Positions 43,168 through 51,816 of a stretch of 64,000 nt of DNA are shown one piece after another. The notes below the pieces were generated by a model. The model was not told the origin of the DNA and searched no databases. It saw nothing but the letters and a program-made list of their open reading frames with translations. The stretch covers positions 930,001 to 994,000 of the forward strand of contig BROI01000002.1 of the NCBI GenBank assembly GCA_027923505.1, read 5' to 3'. The first letter of the stretch is position 1, and each line of letters starts with the position of its first letter. The position numbers were made by a program, and so were the translations under genes. The stretch is from Mayamaea pseudoterrestris (Eukaryota > Bacillariophyta > Bacillariophyceae > Sellaphorales > Sellaphoraceae).

Positions 43168-44427
43168 TCATTGCTTATGTTGCAACGAATCAAGTAACTC
43201 TTGTGCAGCAACTCGCGGTGTCGTGCGACCTTGCGCCAATGCTCGATTCAACTCATCGGCCCGAGCTTTCAAATCAGCATCCTCCTTAGTCTTTCGCAAC
43301 ACTAGCGTCTGCAAGTGTTTCCACATCCAATACTTGGCTTGCTCCTTTCGCCGCTCCTCTAGTTTGCCGCTATCCATTCGATGCTTCCGAAACAGGCACA
43401 GCTCGGCCCACAGCTCTGAAAGGCCACTGCCAGTGACACTGCTCGCCAGCAGCACCTTGGGTCGATCTTCCCTTGTTCCATACGTGTCCAAAAACGGCAA
43501 AGCATTCTTGTACTCGGCCGCTGTCATTCTAGCAGCCGGCAGCAAGTTGCCATCAGCCTTGGTAACAACAATCATGTGACAAGCCTCCATGATTCCCTTT
43601 TTGACACCCTGAAGTGAATCGCCTCCAGCAGGAGGAAGCAGCAGCACCATGCAATCCACACATTCCTCCAGTTCAATCTCCGACTGTCCAACTCCAACCG
43701 TTTCCACAACGACCAAGTCATAGTCGGCCAGTCCACATAGTGAAATAATTTCCGGACTCGCCTCCGACAAGCCACCCAGTGTACCAGACGTTGGTGCGGG
43801 TCGTATAAACACGCGAGGATCCTTGGACAGCTCCGTCATGCGCGTCTTGTCGCCCAGTATGCTGCCGCCGCTCCTGACGCTGGATGGGTCAATGCAAAGG
43901 ACGGCGAGTTTGTGTGGTGACCAGAGTGTAGTATTGACTTTAGTATTGTTTGCATCATTGCTTTCTTGCTCATTGTTTAATCCCAATATATGCTTGCCAA
44001 GCGCTTCAATCATTGTACTCTTGCCGGCGCCCGGCGCACCGGCGAATCCCAGTCGAAAGGTTTGTTTCGACGCTGGCTTGATTTTGACGCAGTGCTCGAG
44101 CAGCAAATTTGCCTGCTTTCGCATGTCACGATTGGTGGATTCCGTCAATGTAATGGCCTTGCTGAGCGCCATGCGCTGCTTCCATGGATTATTATTGTTA
44201 ATACTATCGCTAGAATCGTCGTTGCTGCTGCTGTTCATGTTGAGCAAGTCTTTGGCAATGCGACGAGTGGATGGCGAGAGTTCTTGTTCCTTGCTGTCGT
44301 CAGCCAGTGAAGACATGTAGAATGTACATGGCGGTTTCCATGACTTGCTACTAGCGACAAACTCATTGAAGGAATATCGTCTCCATATTTGACTCGCCAA
44401 TGGCTTGCTTGCACAAAGGATCCTCAT
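43168..44427 (-). CDS. MMAA: MMAA/MeaB-type GTPase for methylmalonyl-CoA mutase
   Basis: 419 aa from the ATG at 44427 (MRILCASKPLASQIWRRY), an Arg-rich mitochondrial-type presequence. An earlier in-frame ATG (44631) would overlap the divergent TrmO start and is less likely. G3E GTPase signatures: P-loop GAPGAGKST (near 130-138), CIDPSSVRSGGSILGDKTRM with the switch I region, VVVETVGVGQSE (Asp/Glu of motif G3) and VVTKADG (specificity). MeaB/MMAA guards and reloads adenosylcobalamin on methylmalonyl-CoA mutase during propionate and branched-chain amino-acid breakdown, which implies B12 use in this organism. The C-terminus carries the arm helix (MWKHLQTLVLRKTKEDADLK). Confidence 0.94.
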   Translation of the reverse strand: MRILCASKPLASQIWRRYSFNEFVASSKSWKPPCTFYMSSLADDSKEQELSPSTRRIAKDLLNMNSSSNDDSSDSINNNNPWKQRMALSKAITLTESTNRDMRKQANLLLEHCVKIKPASKQTFRLGFAGAPGAGKSTMIEALGKHILGLNNEQESNDANNTKVNTTLWSPHKLAVLCIDPSSVRSGGSILGDKTRMTELSKDPRVFIRPAPTSGTLGGLSEASPEIISLCGLADYDLVVVETVGVGQSEIELEECVDCMVLLLPPAGGDSLQGVKKGIMEACHMIVVTKADGNLLPAARMTAAEYKNALPFLDTYGTREDRPKVLLASSVTGSGLSELWAELCLFRKHRMDSGKLEERRKEQAKYWMWKHLQTLVLRKTKEDADLKARADELNRALAQGRTTPRVAAQELLDSLQHKQ

Positions 44428-44615
44428 GATTGTGACGACTTGTTCGGATCCTCGGTTGTGACTGACGACTGAAACCCCGACGTTCGTTTTCAGTTTTCTT
44501 GCTCGTCGGCGTTCGCAAATGATGCGATCAGACCAATCTCTGGTGATTCCGAGCACCAAGGGAGCACGAGCTTGGAACCGTCCATCACACTCATTTCGCC
44601 AAAACGAATGAGACG

Positions 44616-45707
44616 ATGAAATCGTCCCCATTGTCTTTACAATTTCCTTCCATTTTCGTCGTTGCAGCTTCCTCCTGCGTACTGGTTATCTCGTTTATCT
44701 ATCAGAAACGAAAACTCTGGAGGCGCGAAGAAAAATGGGACGAAATACGCAAATCCGAACGCACCGGCCGCATCCGCGCGGAACGCCGACTACGCGAGCT
44801 GGAGAAACAGTTGCAGCAGCAGTCAAGTAACAGCACAAGCACTTTCGGTAGCAACAATCCACAGAATCACGAAACGTTCACAGCAACCATCATTGGAATA
44901 GTCACGTCTCCATACACCAAGCGCATGGGAACGCCGCGACAGCCGCAACTCGTGCCTTCCTCGCGCGGATACATTCAATTCACCGTTGCGGCGGAGGCGC
45001 TGGATGGCATGACGCAGTACAGTCACATGTGGGTCATTTTCGTCTTTCACGCCAACACTAATTCGGAAGCGTCCCAAAAGACCAAAATTCGTCCGCCGCG
45101 CGCAGGTGGCGTGAAAGTGGGACAATTGGCGACGCGATCGCCCCACCGGCCCAATCCCATTGGATTGAGTCTTTGTCGCATCGTCGACTGGGACGCCAAG
45201 GAGAAAAGGCTGCATGTGCGGGAATTGGATTTGGTGCATGGAACGCCCGTCTTGGATGTCAAGCCGTGCGTGCCGTGGGATGTTCCGCCCCTGCAAGCGT
45301 TTCGCGTGCCCGATTGGGTCAAACAAGATGATGGTATCGCCAATGTGGAATTTACAAATAGTGCAAAAGACGAGCTGGAGGAGCTGGTCAAGCAACAACG
45401 ACTGAGTCCGCTGTATACCATTGGCAATGATGGCTTTTCTGGCGCAGTGGAAACGTTGACGCAAGTGTTGGCGCAGGATCCGCGCAGCAGTCACCGTGGT
45501 CTCAAGACAAACGCGCGAGGCACTACAGCAACAACACTATCACCTAGCGATGCCACGTATAGTCTGATTTTTGGTCACACCAAGGTTGAGTTTCGAGTTT
45601 CGTCAAAGGGAGCGCAAGTCATGCATGTGAGTGCAGTCGACTTTGACGAATCGGCGCATGATAATGGTGTTCCGCTCATGTCAGATATCGATGGGTCATA
45701 CCGGTAG
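44616..45707 (+). CDS. TRMO: TrmO-type tRNA (adenine37-N6)-methyltransferase
   Basis: 363 aa. An N-terminal hydrophobic helix (SIFVVAASSCVLVISFIY) and an Arg/Glu-rich helix precede the UPF0066/TrmO domain (about residues 88-270). Family markers are IGIVTSPYTKRMGTPRQPQL, the SAM-related core ATRSPHRPNPIGLSL, and ELDLVHGTPVLDVKPCVPWD. TrmO adds the methyl of m6t6A at position 37 of tRNAs reading ACY codons, using SAM in an unusual beta-barrel fold. The C-terminal 90 residues (DELEELVKQQ ... SLIFGHTKVEFRV) fit the TrmO C-terminal domain. The leader helix may be a signal anchor or organelle signal; compartment undecided. It is divergent from MMAA with 188 nt between starts. Confidence 0.93.
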   Translation: MKSSPLSLQFPSIFVVAASSCVLVISFIYQKRKLWRREEKWDEIRKSERTGRIRAERRLRELEKQLQQQSSNSTSTFGSNNPQNHETFTATIIGIVTSPYTKRMGTPRQPQLVPSSRGYIQFTVAAEALDGMTQYSHMWVIFVFHANTNSEASQKTKIRPPRAGGVKVGQLATRSPHRPNPIGLSLCRIVDWDAKEKRLHVRELDLVHGTPVLDVKPCVPWDVPPLQAFRVPDWVKQDDGIANVEFTNSAKDELEELVKQQRLSPLYTIGNDGFSGAVETLTQVLAQDPRSSHRGLKTNARGTTATTLSPSDATYSLIFGHTKVEFRVSSKGAQVMHVSAVDFDESAHDNGVPLMSDIDGSYR

Positions 45708-46121
45708 TTTTTTGGTGGCCTTGTAATGTATAGCCGATTACCCGCTGCGTTTGCAGCCTTTACGCATGGTCTTGAGCTCCACCAACACTCCCGACTGTCT
45801 CGACCTAAGTTTTGATAATTGAACCTTACTGTATTTCCCTGATGCGCATGGCATCGTCCTCCTTTACAGTTAGTTGCAATGATTAGTGTTTGTTGTTGAT
45901 CAAGTATGACGAACAAGATCCTTTTGCATGGCTTAACTGGAAATTTGGATCCGACATGGAGACGAAAGCGCAGAAGCGAGTACCGATACGAATGAAACAT
46001 TTCAAGGTCGTACCACGACTGACTCATCGATGGACAGTCGAGCAAGCACCACATCACCATGATGAAAGAGAGACAAAGAGAAGGACACACAAATTGCGAA
46101 AGAACACGCTAATACGGAAAC
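45708..46121. other. intergenic; PsbQ' upstream region
   Basis: 3' flank of TrmO and presumed promoter and leader of the PsbQ' gene. A plus ORF crossing into the gene in another frame is a shadow. No further feature. Confidence 0.5.
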
Positions 46122-46755
46122 ATGAGAATCCCTTTCATTGCAACGTGTCTAATGCTAATGTTTCAAGCAGATGCATGGTCGCAGAGGACTCCATACGCTT
46201 CCTCTCGTCGAGCATTCCTGGTTTCGACAGCGGCATCCACAATTCTTGGCAGCGCATCATTACATGTTCCAGCAGCCAATGCAGCATCTTCAAATCTCTT
46301 GATTGACGAATTGAAGGATTCAAAGTCTAAACTTATTGAAGTGCCGGATTTGCTGGAACGACAGGAATGGGACAAGGTCCGCAACATTTTAAAGTCACCA
46401 CCAGTGAACAAGTAATGGAATCTTGGTGAAGTAAGTTGAGATGATGGAGCGTAACGAGCATCCAGTAAGGTAGTTCTTCCGTGTATATCTTATCCGCTCA
46501 CCTTTTCCGCCTTCTTCTCGTTTAAAGTCGCAAAATACGTTGACCAAACTTGCCAAGGAGTCTGGCAATGTCGACCTCTTTGAGCTCAAGGACGAGCTAG
46601 CCACGACGATTCAAATGTGCGACCAGCTCACCTACGACAATGTATTCATTTACTATCAGCCTGGTAACGGAAAGATCAACATCAAGGAGCCTGTCAGTTT
46701 GGCCAAGCAAGCGATACAGCAACTGCAAACTGCGATTGAAACGGCGAGCGAATGA
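46122..46755 (+). CDS. psbQ': PsbQ'-type photosystem II extrinsic protein, with an in-frame TAA
   Basis: Exon 1 46122..46430 and exon 2 46528..46755 (97-nt intron, phase 0, GTAAGT donor, TTTAAAG acceptor); coding length 178 codons plus stop. The leader is three-part: ER signal (MRIPFIATCLMLMFQADA), transit region, then a twin-Arg lumen signal (SSRRAFLVSTAAS ... PAANA/ASSN). The mature part forms the PsbQ four-helix bundle (KLIEVPDLLERQEWDKVRNI; NVDLFELKDELATTIQMCDQ; YDNVFIYYQPGNGK) that stabilises the oxygen-evolving complex of red-lineage plastids. Codon 98 (46413..46415) is TAA, directly before WNLGE, where homologues I recall have Leu in LWNLGE. Splicing upstream of it would put exon 2 out of frame. 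It may be a sequence error, a defective allele, or a recent pseudogene. Confidence 0.82.
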
Positions 46756-47387
46756 AAGAGTTGCGACAAGCAAGCAATACAACATCTACGTACTCTAGAA
46801 GATCGAGTACGAGGAAGAAACCTAGACCGATGCGATGAATTGTCTACAGCAATAAAATAGATGCTAATAAAGTAAATAACGAGTGACTACATATGACATC
46901 AGAGACATAACTCATGTGGACTAAACGAGCAGCAAGCTGCTTTGGAAATCATAGTCGGTCTAATGCAGGTCACGATGACGACGGCACACTGGAGACTTGA
47001 CGAGTTTTTGGATGACTTTAAGGGTGAGTCGACATAAGTAGGCTGCGTCGGTCGATCACTATACCGCCGAACGCAGCAGGAGCTCCGAGAGGTAGCATGG
47101 ACGGCTAGGTCGAGACTTCATTATTTCACACTTTGCTACGCCAAATAATGTACAGCCATAAAGTAATACACCAACTGCATTGTATTATAGTAATTAACTG
47201 TTATATTAAAATGATCCGTCAAATGAATTGATTCATACAGCCCGCCGTCGGTTGCTGTTTAACGAGGATATTAGGGGCAAGCAGTCGACCAAAACATACA
47301 ATGTCTTGCGTAGTGACTTTTTATGCGCTTGTAAAAGGATACTTCACTCCGAGAGTGAGTCATAGACCAAGGTCCAGGCCCGAGCGA
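46756..47387. other. intergenic between convergent genes
   Basis: 3' flanks of PsbQ' (plus) and cyclin B (minus). A short ATG-led frame near 46964 runs into a GGTGAGT donor-like site but no following exon was found. A/T-rich stretch near 47190-47230. No RNA gene seen. Confidence 0.45.
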
Positions 47388-48733
47388 CTAAAAGTCGCAG
47401 GAGATCGCCGTATTGGCGACGCCTCCGTAGCGCTGGCTTGAATACTTTTTGTTGACTGCGCGAAGCTCTTGGTTCGAGTTCGCCTTCTCCGCGAGAATGG
47501 CGCGCGCAACAGGGATGATTTCCTCTTCAAAGTAGTCAGCATACTTGACCATGGTTGCACTCCATCCGTTGCGACCGACCGAGCGGCGCGCGATAAAGAC
47601 GGCTGCAGCGGCAAGCTGACTGGGAAGGTAGTGCAAGAGGTTGTATGACTGGAGGGTTCCGTCCAAAATGTAGCACGACAGCTGTACAATCTTCTTGTCG
47701 GCATGTCCGGCCTTAAGGTGACGGACGAGGAAGACGTGGGCCGATGGAATGGTGATGTTGTACGCGAGCGCTTTGAGTACCGTCTCCTCCATTTCAATGA
47801 TGTCCTGGCGCGTGTAGGCGCGGTCGCAGATGTAGACAAGGTCGCGGAGCTCGGGAGGGTAGATCTCTTCGTACTTGGACGCAATCAAGAGACAGGTGAC
47901 TCCGACGAGCTGGAGACGAGGACGAGTGACTTCCTGGCGCTCAAGGTAGCGGTCAATGAGGTTGACTGTGAGATAGAGTGTCTCCGGAACAAGCTTGAAC
48001 TTGAGGTGGACTTCGACAAGCCAGTCAATGAGAATCGATCGCATGCGCTCGTTAATGTGCTTCTGTGATTCCATGTAGACTGGACGGACCGAGGTAGACT
48101 CTTCCTTGCCGCGGAAGTAGTCATACATCTCGTCGACGTACGCCGTGACGCAAAGCGGGTCCTCCTTGTCGCGCTCGTCAATGTCGTCGCAACTGCCAGT
48201 CATCTGGTATGACGCAGGATCGACTCCTAGCTGCGAGCGACGATCCTTCTTGATGTCGCGTTCCTTTTTGACTTCGCGCAAGGTAGGAAAAGCATCCTGC
48301 TGCATGGCGGCGAAAGCGTTGGGTTCCATCGGCTCCATGGGAGCGCGAGCGACGACAACCTTGTCGGGGTTACGCTCCATGGATCGCGTCTTGACACCAG
48401 TTGATCGCTTCGTCGCGACGACAGCCTTGTTCTGCTTACCGACAGCGCTATTACGAACGTTGCTGACATCCTGTAGTGGAGGAGAAAAGGATTGGAGTGA
48501 GTCGTTGGTTTTAGCGAGGATGGCGATGCAGCAGCATTCTAATCAAGGACGGCGTCCACCGATCGACTCAAGGCTTCTCGTGAGCAAACATCATGCCCCC
48601 ATTGCAAGCAAGTAATGCTGTTCATTTTCGTGAGTATTTGCTTGTTCAATCGCGCACTTACTTTGAAGGCCCGACGAGCCGCTGGAGCAGCCGTTGGTGC
48701 CGACTTGTCAACGACTTGACGAGTGCTGTTCAT
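47388..48733 (-). CDS. CYCB: mitotic cyclin B
   Basis: Exons 48733..48662 and 48470..47388 (191-nt intron, phase 0, GTAAGT donor, CACTACAG acceptor) give 384 aa. The cyclin N box has the cyclin-B signature MRSILIDWLVEVHLKFKLVP with ETLYLTVNLIDRYL; the C box follows (TIPSAHVFLVRHLKAG ... LPSQLAAAAVFIAR). The N-terminus holds a destruction-box-like element, RRAFKDVSN, split exactly by the intron (RRAFK / DVSN), plus Lys-rich patches. It drives CDK1 at G2/M and is removed by the APC/C. Codons are C-rich compared with neighbours. Intergenic DNA upstream has a TGACGTCA palindrome about 280 nt from the ATG. Confidence 0.94.
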
Positions 48734-49814
48734 AATGTCTAGTCTTTCGAAATACAATCAAATATCACGAGAGCAGGATGAATAGAAGAAGCGGGGGAAG
48801 AATGGAATGCGAGAGTAGTGATGAGTATTGAGATGCAAGCAACAAAATCACAATGTGCTCGCTGCTTCCAAACTGTGAGAGTCGTCGGAGCACCGATCAG
48901 GGCTTCCGGCTCGCCGACAGCGATGTATCTTCAGTCATGTATATCTTTATATTCAATTCAAGTGAGTACCGTGTCGATATTTTTACTTAGCGCCATCAGA
49001 ATACCAGCGATAGTGACGTCATCAGCGTCGCAAAGATTCGATTCAAAGGTATCTTTTCAGTGTCAATCATAAGTAAATGGATCGCCTGCCGGCTATCATC
49101 GGACACGAGATGACCGTGCACTTCACCATGGTCGGAGTAAAAGCAACTCCAAACACTACTACAAGAGCTGATGAAGATATACTCACCGTATCGGCCTGTA
49201 TCAGCAAATACTCCCACCTAAGATTTTGATTTATCATTCAAGAGCAAGAACGACGCAGTTGCGACTGCGAGGTGATTGTCGTTAACATGGCTGGCAGATA
49301 GCTAATGTTAGCTAACTATTGTCATGAGACATGCTTGAATAATTCAGTTTTGTTATAATCTTTTTTCGCTGCACACTTTACAAGAGGTTGACGTATATAC
49401 TGACCGATTTAATTCGTATTGATATACTAGCGTAAACGCTGGCGACAGAGATATACAAAAGCGCATTGCCACCCATATACGGTCCATTTTGACATGTTTG
49501 ATAGCCAACTCTCACGACGTTGCAGCAAGGCTCCATTTTAAACAAAGTCCAACGAGAGTTGCCACTGATAGCCGTTTGTATTTTCTAGCCGCTGCAGCTT
49601 TCGCTGCTTGCGCTTTGCCAGGGCTATCTCGCGAACATGAGTGTAAAAAGAACCATGAGCGTCTTGGCACTGCGCAACCGTTAAGACTCCCTTGTGTAGG
49701 ATTGTCCCGCCCGCGGCCGACTTGGTCAGGTTGGTGAAGATGCGGCTCCATGTGCATATTCTCCGCGGAGATTGGATGATTCGGCAAAATGTCAAGTAAG
49801 ACTGGTAACCTTTT
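48734..49814. other. intergenic, about 1.08 kb; cyclin B upstream region
   Basis: Probably holds the cyclin B promoter, including the CRE-like palindrome at 49014. A minus frame at 49538..49834 has a trypsin-like string but lacks a start and catalytic His and was not accepted. No other feature recognised. Confidence 0.45.
49014..49021. promoter_or_regulatory. TGACGTCA palindrome upstream of cyclin B
   Basis: A perfect CRE/bZIP core in non-coding DNA, 281 nt upstream of the cyclin B ATG. Diatom aureochromes (light-sensing bZIPs) recognise TGACGT cores and are known to control a cyclin gene at light onset; action on this gene is inference. Confidence 0.4.
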
Positions 49815-50063
49815 TTAGGCGTATTTCCCCTCAATCGCTTCCAAAAGCACAGCGAATTCGTGGTTGTTCACTGTCCGACGAATGGCGAAGAACACTGCAA
49901 CTCGTCGAGAAACAAAATCGATCGACGACGAAGGTGTCGTGATACAATCGAGCTCGTCGCTCTCGTCGATTCTCAGCATAAAGTTTGATCTGAGTAAAGG
50001 CGACTTGAACTGTTTTGAACCATTATGCAAGTCGCTTCGTATCCTTTTCGCTTGCGACCGATG
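49815..50063 (-). CDS. candidate terminal exon of an unidentified gene
   Basis: A strong acceptor-like GGTTTTAACAG ends at 50064 on the minus strand and opens an 82-codon frame to a stop at 49815. The translation looks protein-like (PLLRSNFMLRIDESDELD; FVSRRVAVFFAIRRTVNNHE). An upstream exon starting at the ATG at 50203 (MAQRTPPELMPFC) would join in phase but needs a weak GTTATA donor. I do not recognise the family. It lies head-on to nothing and downstream of PIG-S on the same strand. Confidence 0.33.
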   Translation of the reverse strand, partial: HRSQAKRIRSDLHNGSKQFKSPLLRSNFMLRIDESDELDCITTPSSSIDFVSRRVAVFFAIRRTVNNHEFAVLLEAIEGKYA

Positions 50064-50292
50064 CTGTTAAAACCATTTCGAGTTGCTGCACTCCCAACTC
50101 CAAACATGGTGAATGGATCTGAGGATAATGCGGTTTGCGCAAGCTCAAGTAAACAAAATATAACGCAAAATGGCATCAGCTCTGGTGGCGTCCTTTGCGC
50201 CATTGCGTATAACTACGGTATGGAGCCTTCCTCTCGTTTTAACTTGCCATCACGTCGAATCGTCCACATGAACACCAAAATGAAATTTTGTT

Positions 50293-51693
50293 TCAAGCTT
50301 TCTTAACCTTTTCAAGTGAGAGCTGTTTGCGTCTCTTGAGCTCTCGCCGCAGTCCAATAAGGAGCGGCAGCAGCAAGGGAAATAGCAGAGGAGCAAATAT
50401 TGCAGAGTATTGATCCTTTGGAAAGTCGTGCGGCTCCACCAAGTCGGGATGGTTGTGTAGTGATGTTAGCTCGTCATGCAATGCTTCCACCTCGTCCATG
50501 GCGTCGTAATACAAGCCTTGTGCAGCCATGGTGTGGCTTTGCCTGAGACGTTCCGCAAGGTCCAGCCAATGGGCTACCATCGTTTCGCTTACATGAATTG
50601 TCGAGGTAGCGTTAAGTAAATTGCTTCGTTGCTCTTCCAGCTTGTTGTGAATCTCTCGAAAGCGACGTGCCAGCATTCTGTGGAACCACAGTTTCGTGTA
50701 CCATTGAGGAAAGGAGTAATCAATCGACTCGAATTTCACAAAATCAGTCATGTTTGGCGGCATGCCCATCCACTGGCCAAGCAACGTTTCCAATGGCGCA
50801 CCCAATGCATCGTCAATGTGCTGCAAGGTACTGCCAGTTGTCGCATGATTCGAAAAAATAGAGACTAAATGATACCGTCGTTGGAACTGGCGGTGACTCG
50901 TATCATTACATATTTTAGAAGATTGGCTGGGAATGAACAGGCTCAAACAAAACGAGTCATTGCTTCTTCTGTCACATTCAAAAGTGTCAGCAGTCATGTT
51001 TGCAAGTGAAAAGATGAATGGATCAATTTCGCCGTCGGGAAAAACAGGTTCAATAGCCAGACTTGAAAGGTCAAACAGCTTTGCCTTGACTATCACGTCC
51101 CTGACGCAAGGCCAGTCCATAATGCGCTTTTCCTCCACCCATTGCCGAAACGAGGCCTTGTACACTGACAGATCGTCTCGCGTTGGAGCGTGTATGGTCA
51201 CCTCCAAATTTCGTCGCTCCATTGTTTCGCTCGGATACAGCTGCTGCATGTCATTCTTTCGTTGTCGCAAACCGCGCGAATATAGAACGGTGGATGCGTT
51301 GACAATTACCATTTTCATCTCCGTCGGTGGAGGGACGGATTCGCAGATCCAAACGTCAGCGTCCGAGACTGTCGGTTTCGTGGGATTCTGACAGACTGAC
51401 TGTAAATCGGGATGCGACTTGACTTGAATAATATCATCATCCCTGCGAGTCTCCTTCAAGTAGTTGTTCCAAAAGCCAATTTGACTGTCGGCGGAGATAA
51501 AAGTGACGGGTGGCAAGGCTGCGATGCTAGTGGACGAAAGATTTTTTCCGCGCAACAGCCATCGAGCGTCGCGGCTTCCAAACAAATGTCGCGACACTAA
51601 ATCGTTCCAGAGACCCAAATAAAAGGCAGCAATGACTAATACGACGAATTGACTGATGAATAACGCTTGTAGGTACAATCGAGTGCCGGCCAT
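50293..51693 (-). CDS. PIGS: PIG-S, GPI transamidase subunit
   Basis: 466 aa, single exon. ER membrane subunit of the GPI-transamidase that attaches GPI anchors to proteins. An N-terminal helix (YLQALFISQFVVLVIAAFYL) and a C-terminal helix (FAPLLFPLLLPLLIGL) flank a large luminal region, the PIG-S layout. The C-terminal element LVEPHDFPKDQYSAIFAPLL matches the family's F-P-x-D-Q-x-x-A-I-x-x-P-L pattern, and the luminal HYHLV/SIFSN region with an amphipathic helix bundle (MAAQGLYYDAMDEVEALHDE) precedes it. Slightly shorter than the human protein (about 555 aa). Several N-glycosylation sequons fit a luminal location. Confidence 0.82.
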   Translation of the reverse strand: MAGTRLYLQALFISQFVVLVIAAFYLGLWNDLVSRHLFGSRDARWLLRGKNLSSTSIAALPPVTFISADSQIGFWNNYLKETRRDDDIIQVKSHPDLQSVCQNPTKPTVSDADVWICESVPPPTEMKMVIVNASTVLYSRGLRQRKNDMQQLYPSETMERRNLEVTIHAPTRDDLSVYKASFRQWVEEKRIMDWPCVRDVIVKAKLFDLSSLAIEPVFPDGEIDPFIFSLANMTADTFECDRRSNDSFCLSLFIPSQSSKICNDTSHRQFQRRYHLVSIFSNHATTGSTLQHIDDALGAPLETLLGQWMGMPPNMTDFVKFESIDYSFPQWYTKLWFHRMLARRFREIHNKLEEQRSNLLNATSTIHVSETMVAHWLDLAERLRQSHTMAAQGLYYDAMDEVEALHDELTSLHNHPDLVEPHDFPKDQYSAIFAPLLFPLLLPLLIGLRRELKRRKQLSLEKVKKA

Positions 51694-51816
51694 GTTGATG
51701 AAGTTTATGGTTTGTTTTGCGGTCGCGCCGGAAACGGAGGTGTTAAAAAGACGCAGCGGTACTCAGAGAGACACTTGAGGTTCGTCCAGTTTCTTCTTCA
51801 ACAATGAAACACGACC

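Noticed and set aside
49538-49834. Minus-strand frame with a trypsin-like string (AAGGTILHKGVLTVAQC)
   Set aside because: Gln replaces the catalytic His, there is no ATG and no other protease motif; likely chance, or at most a relic.
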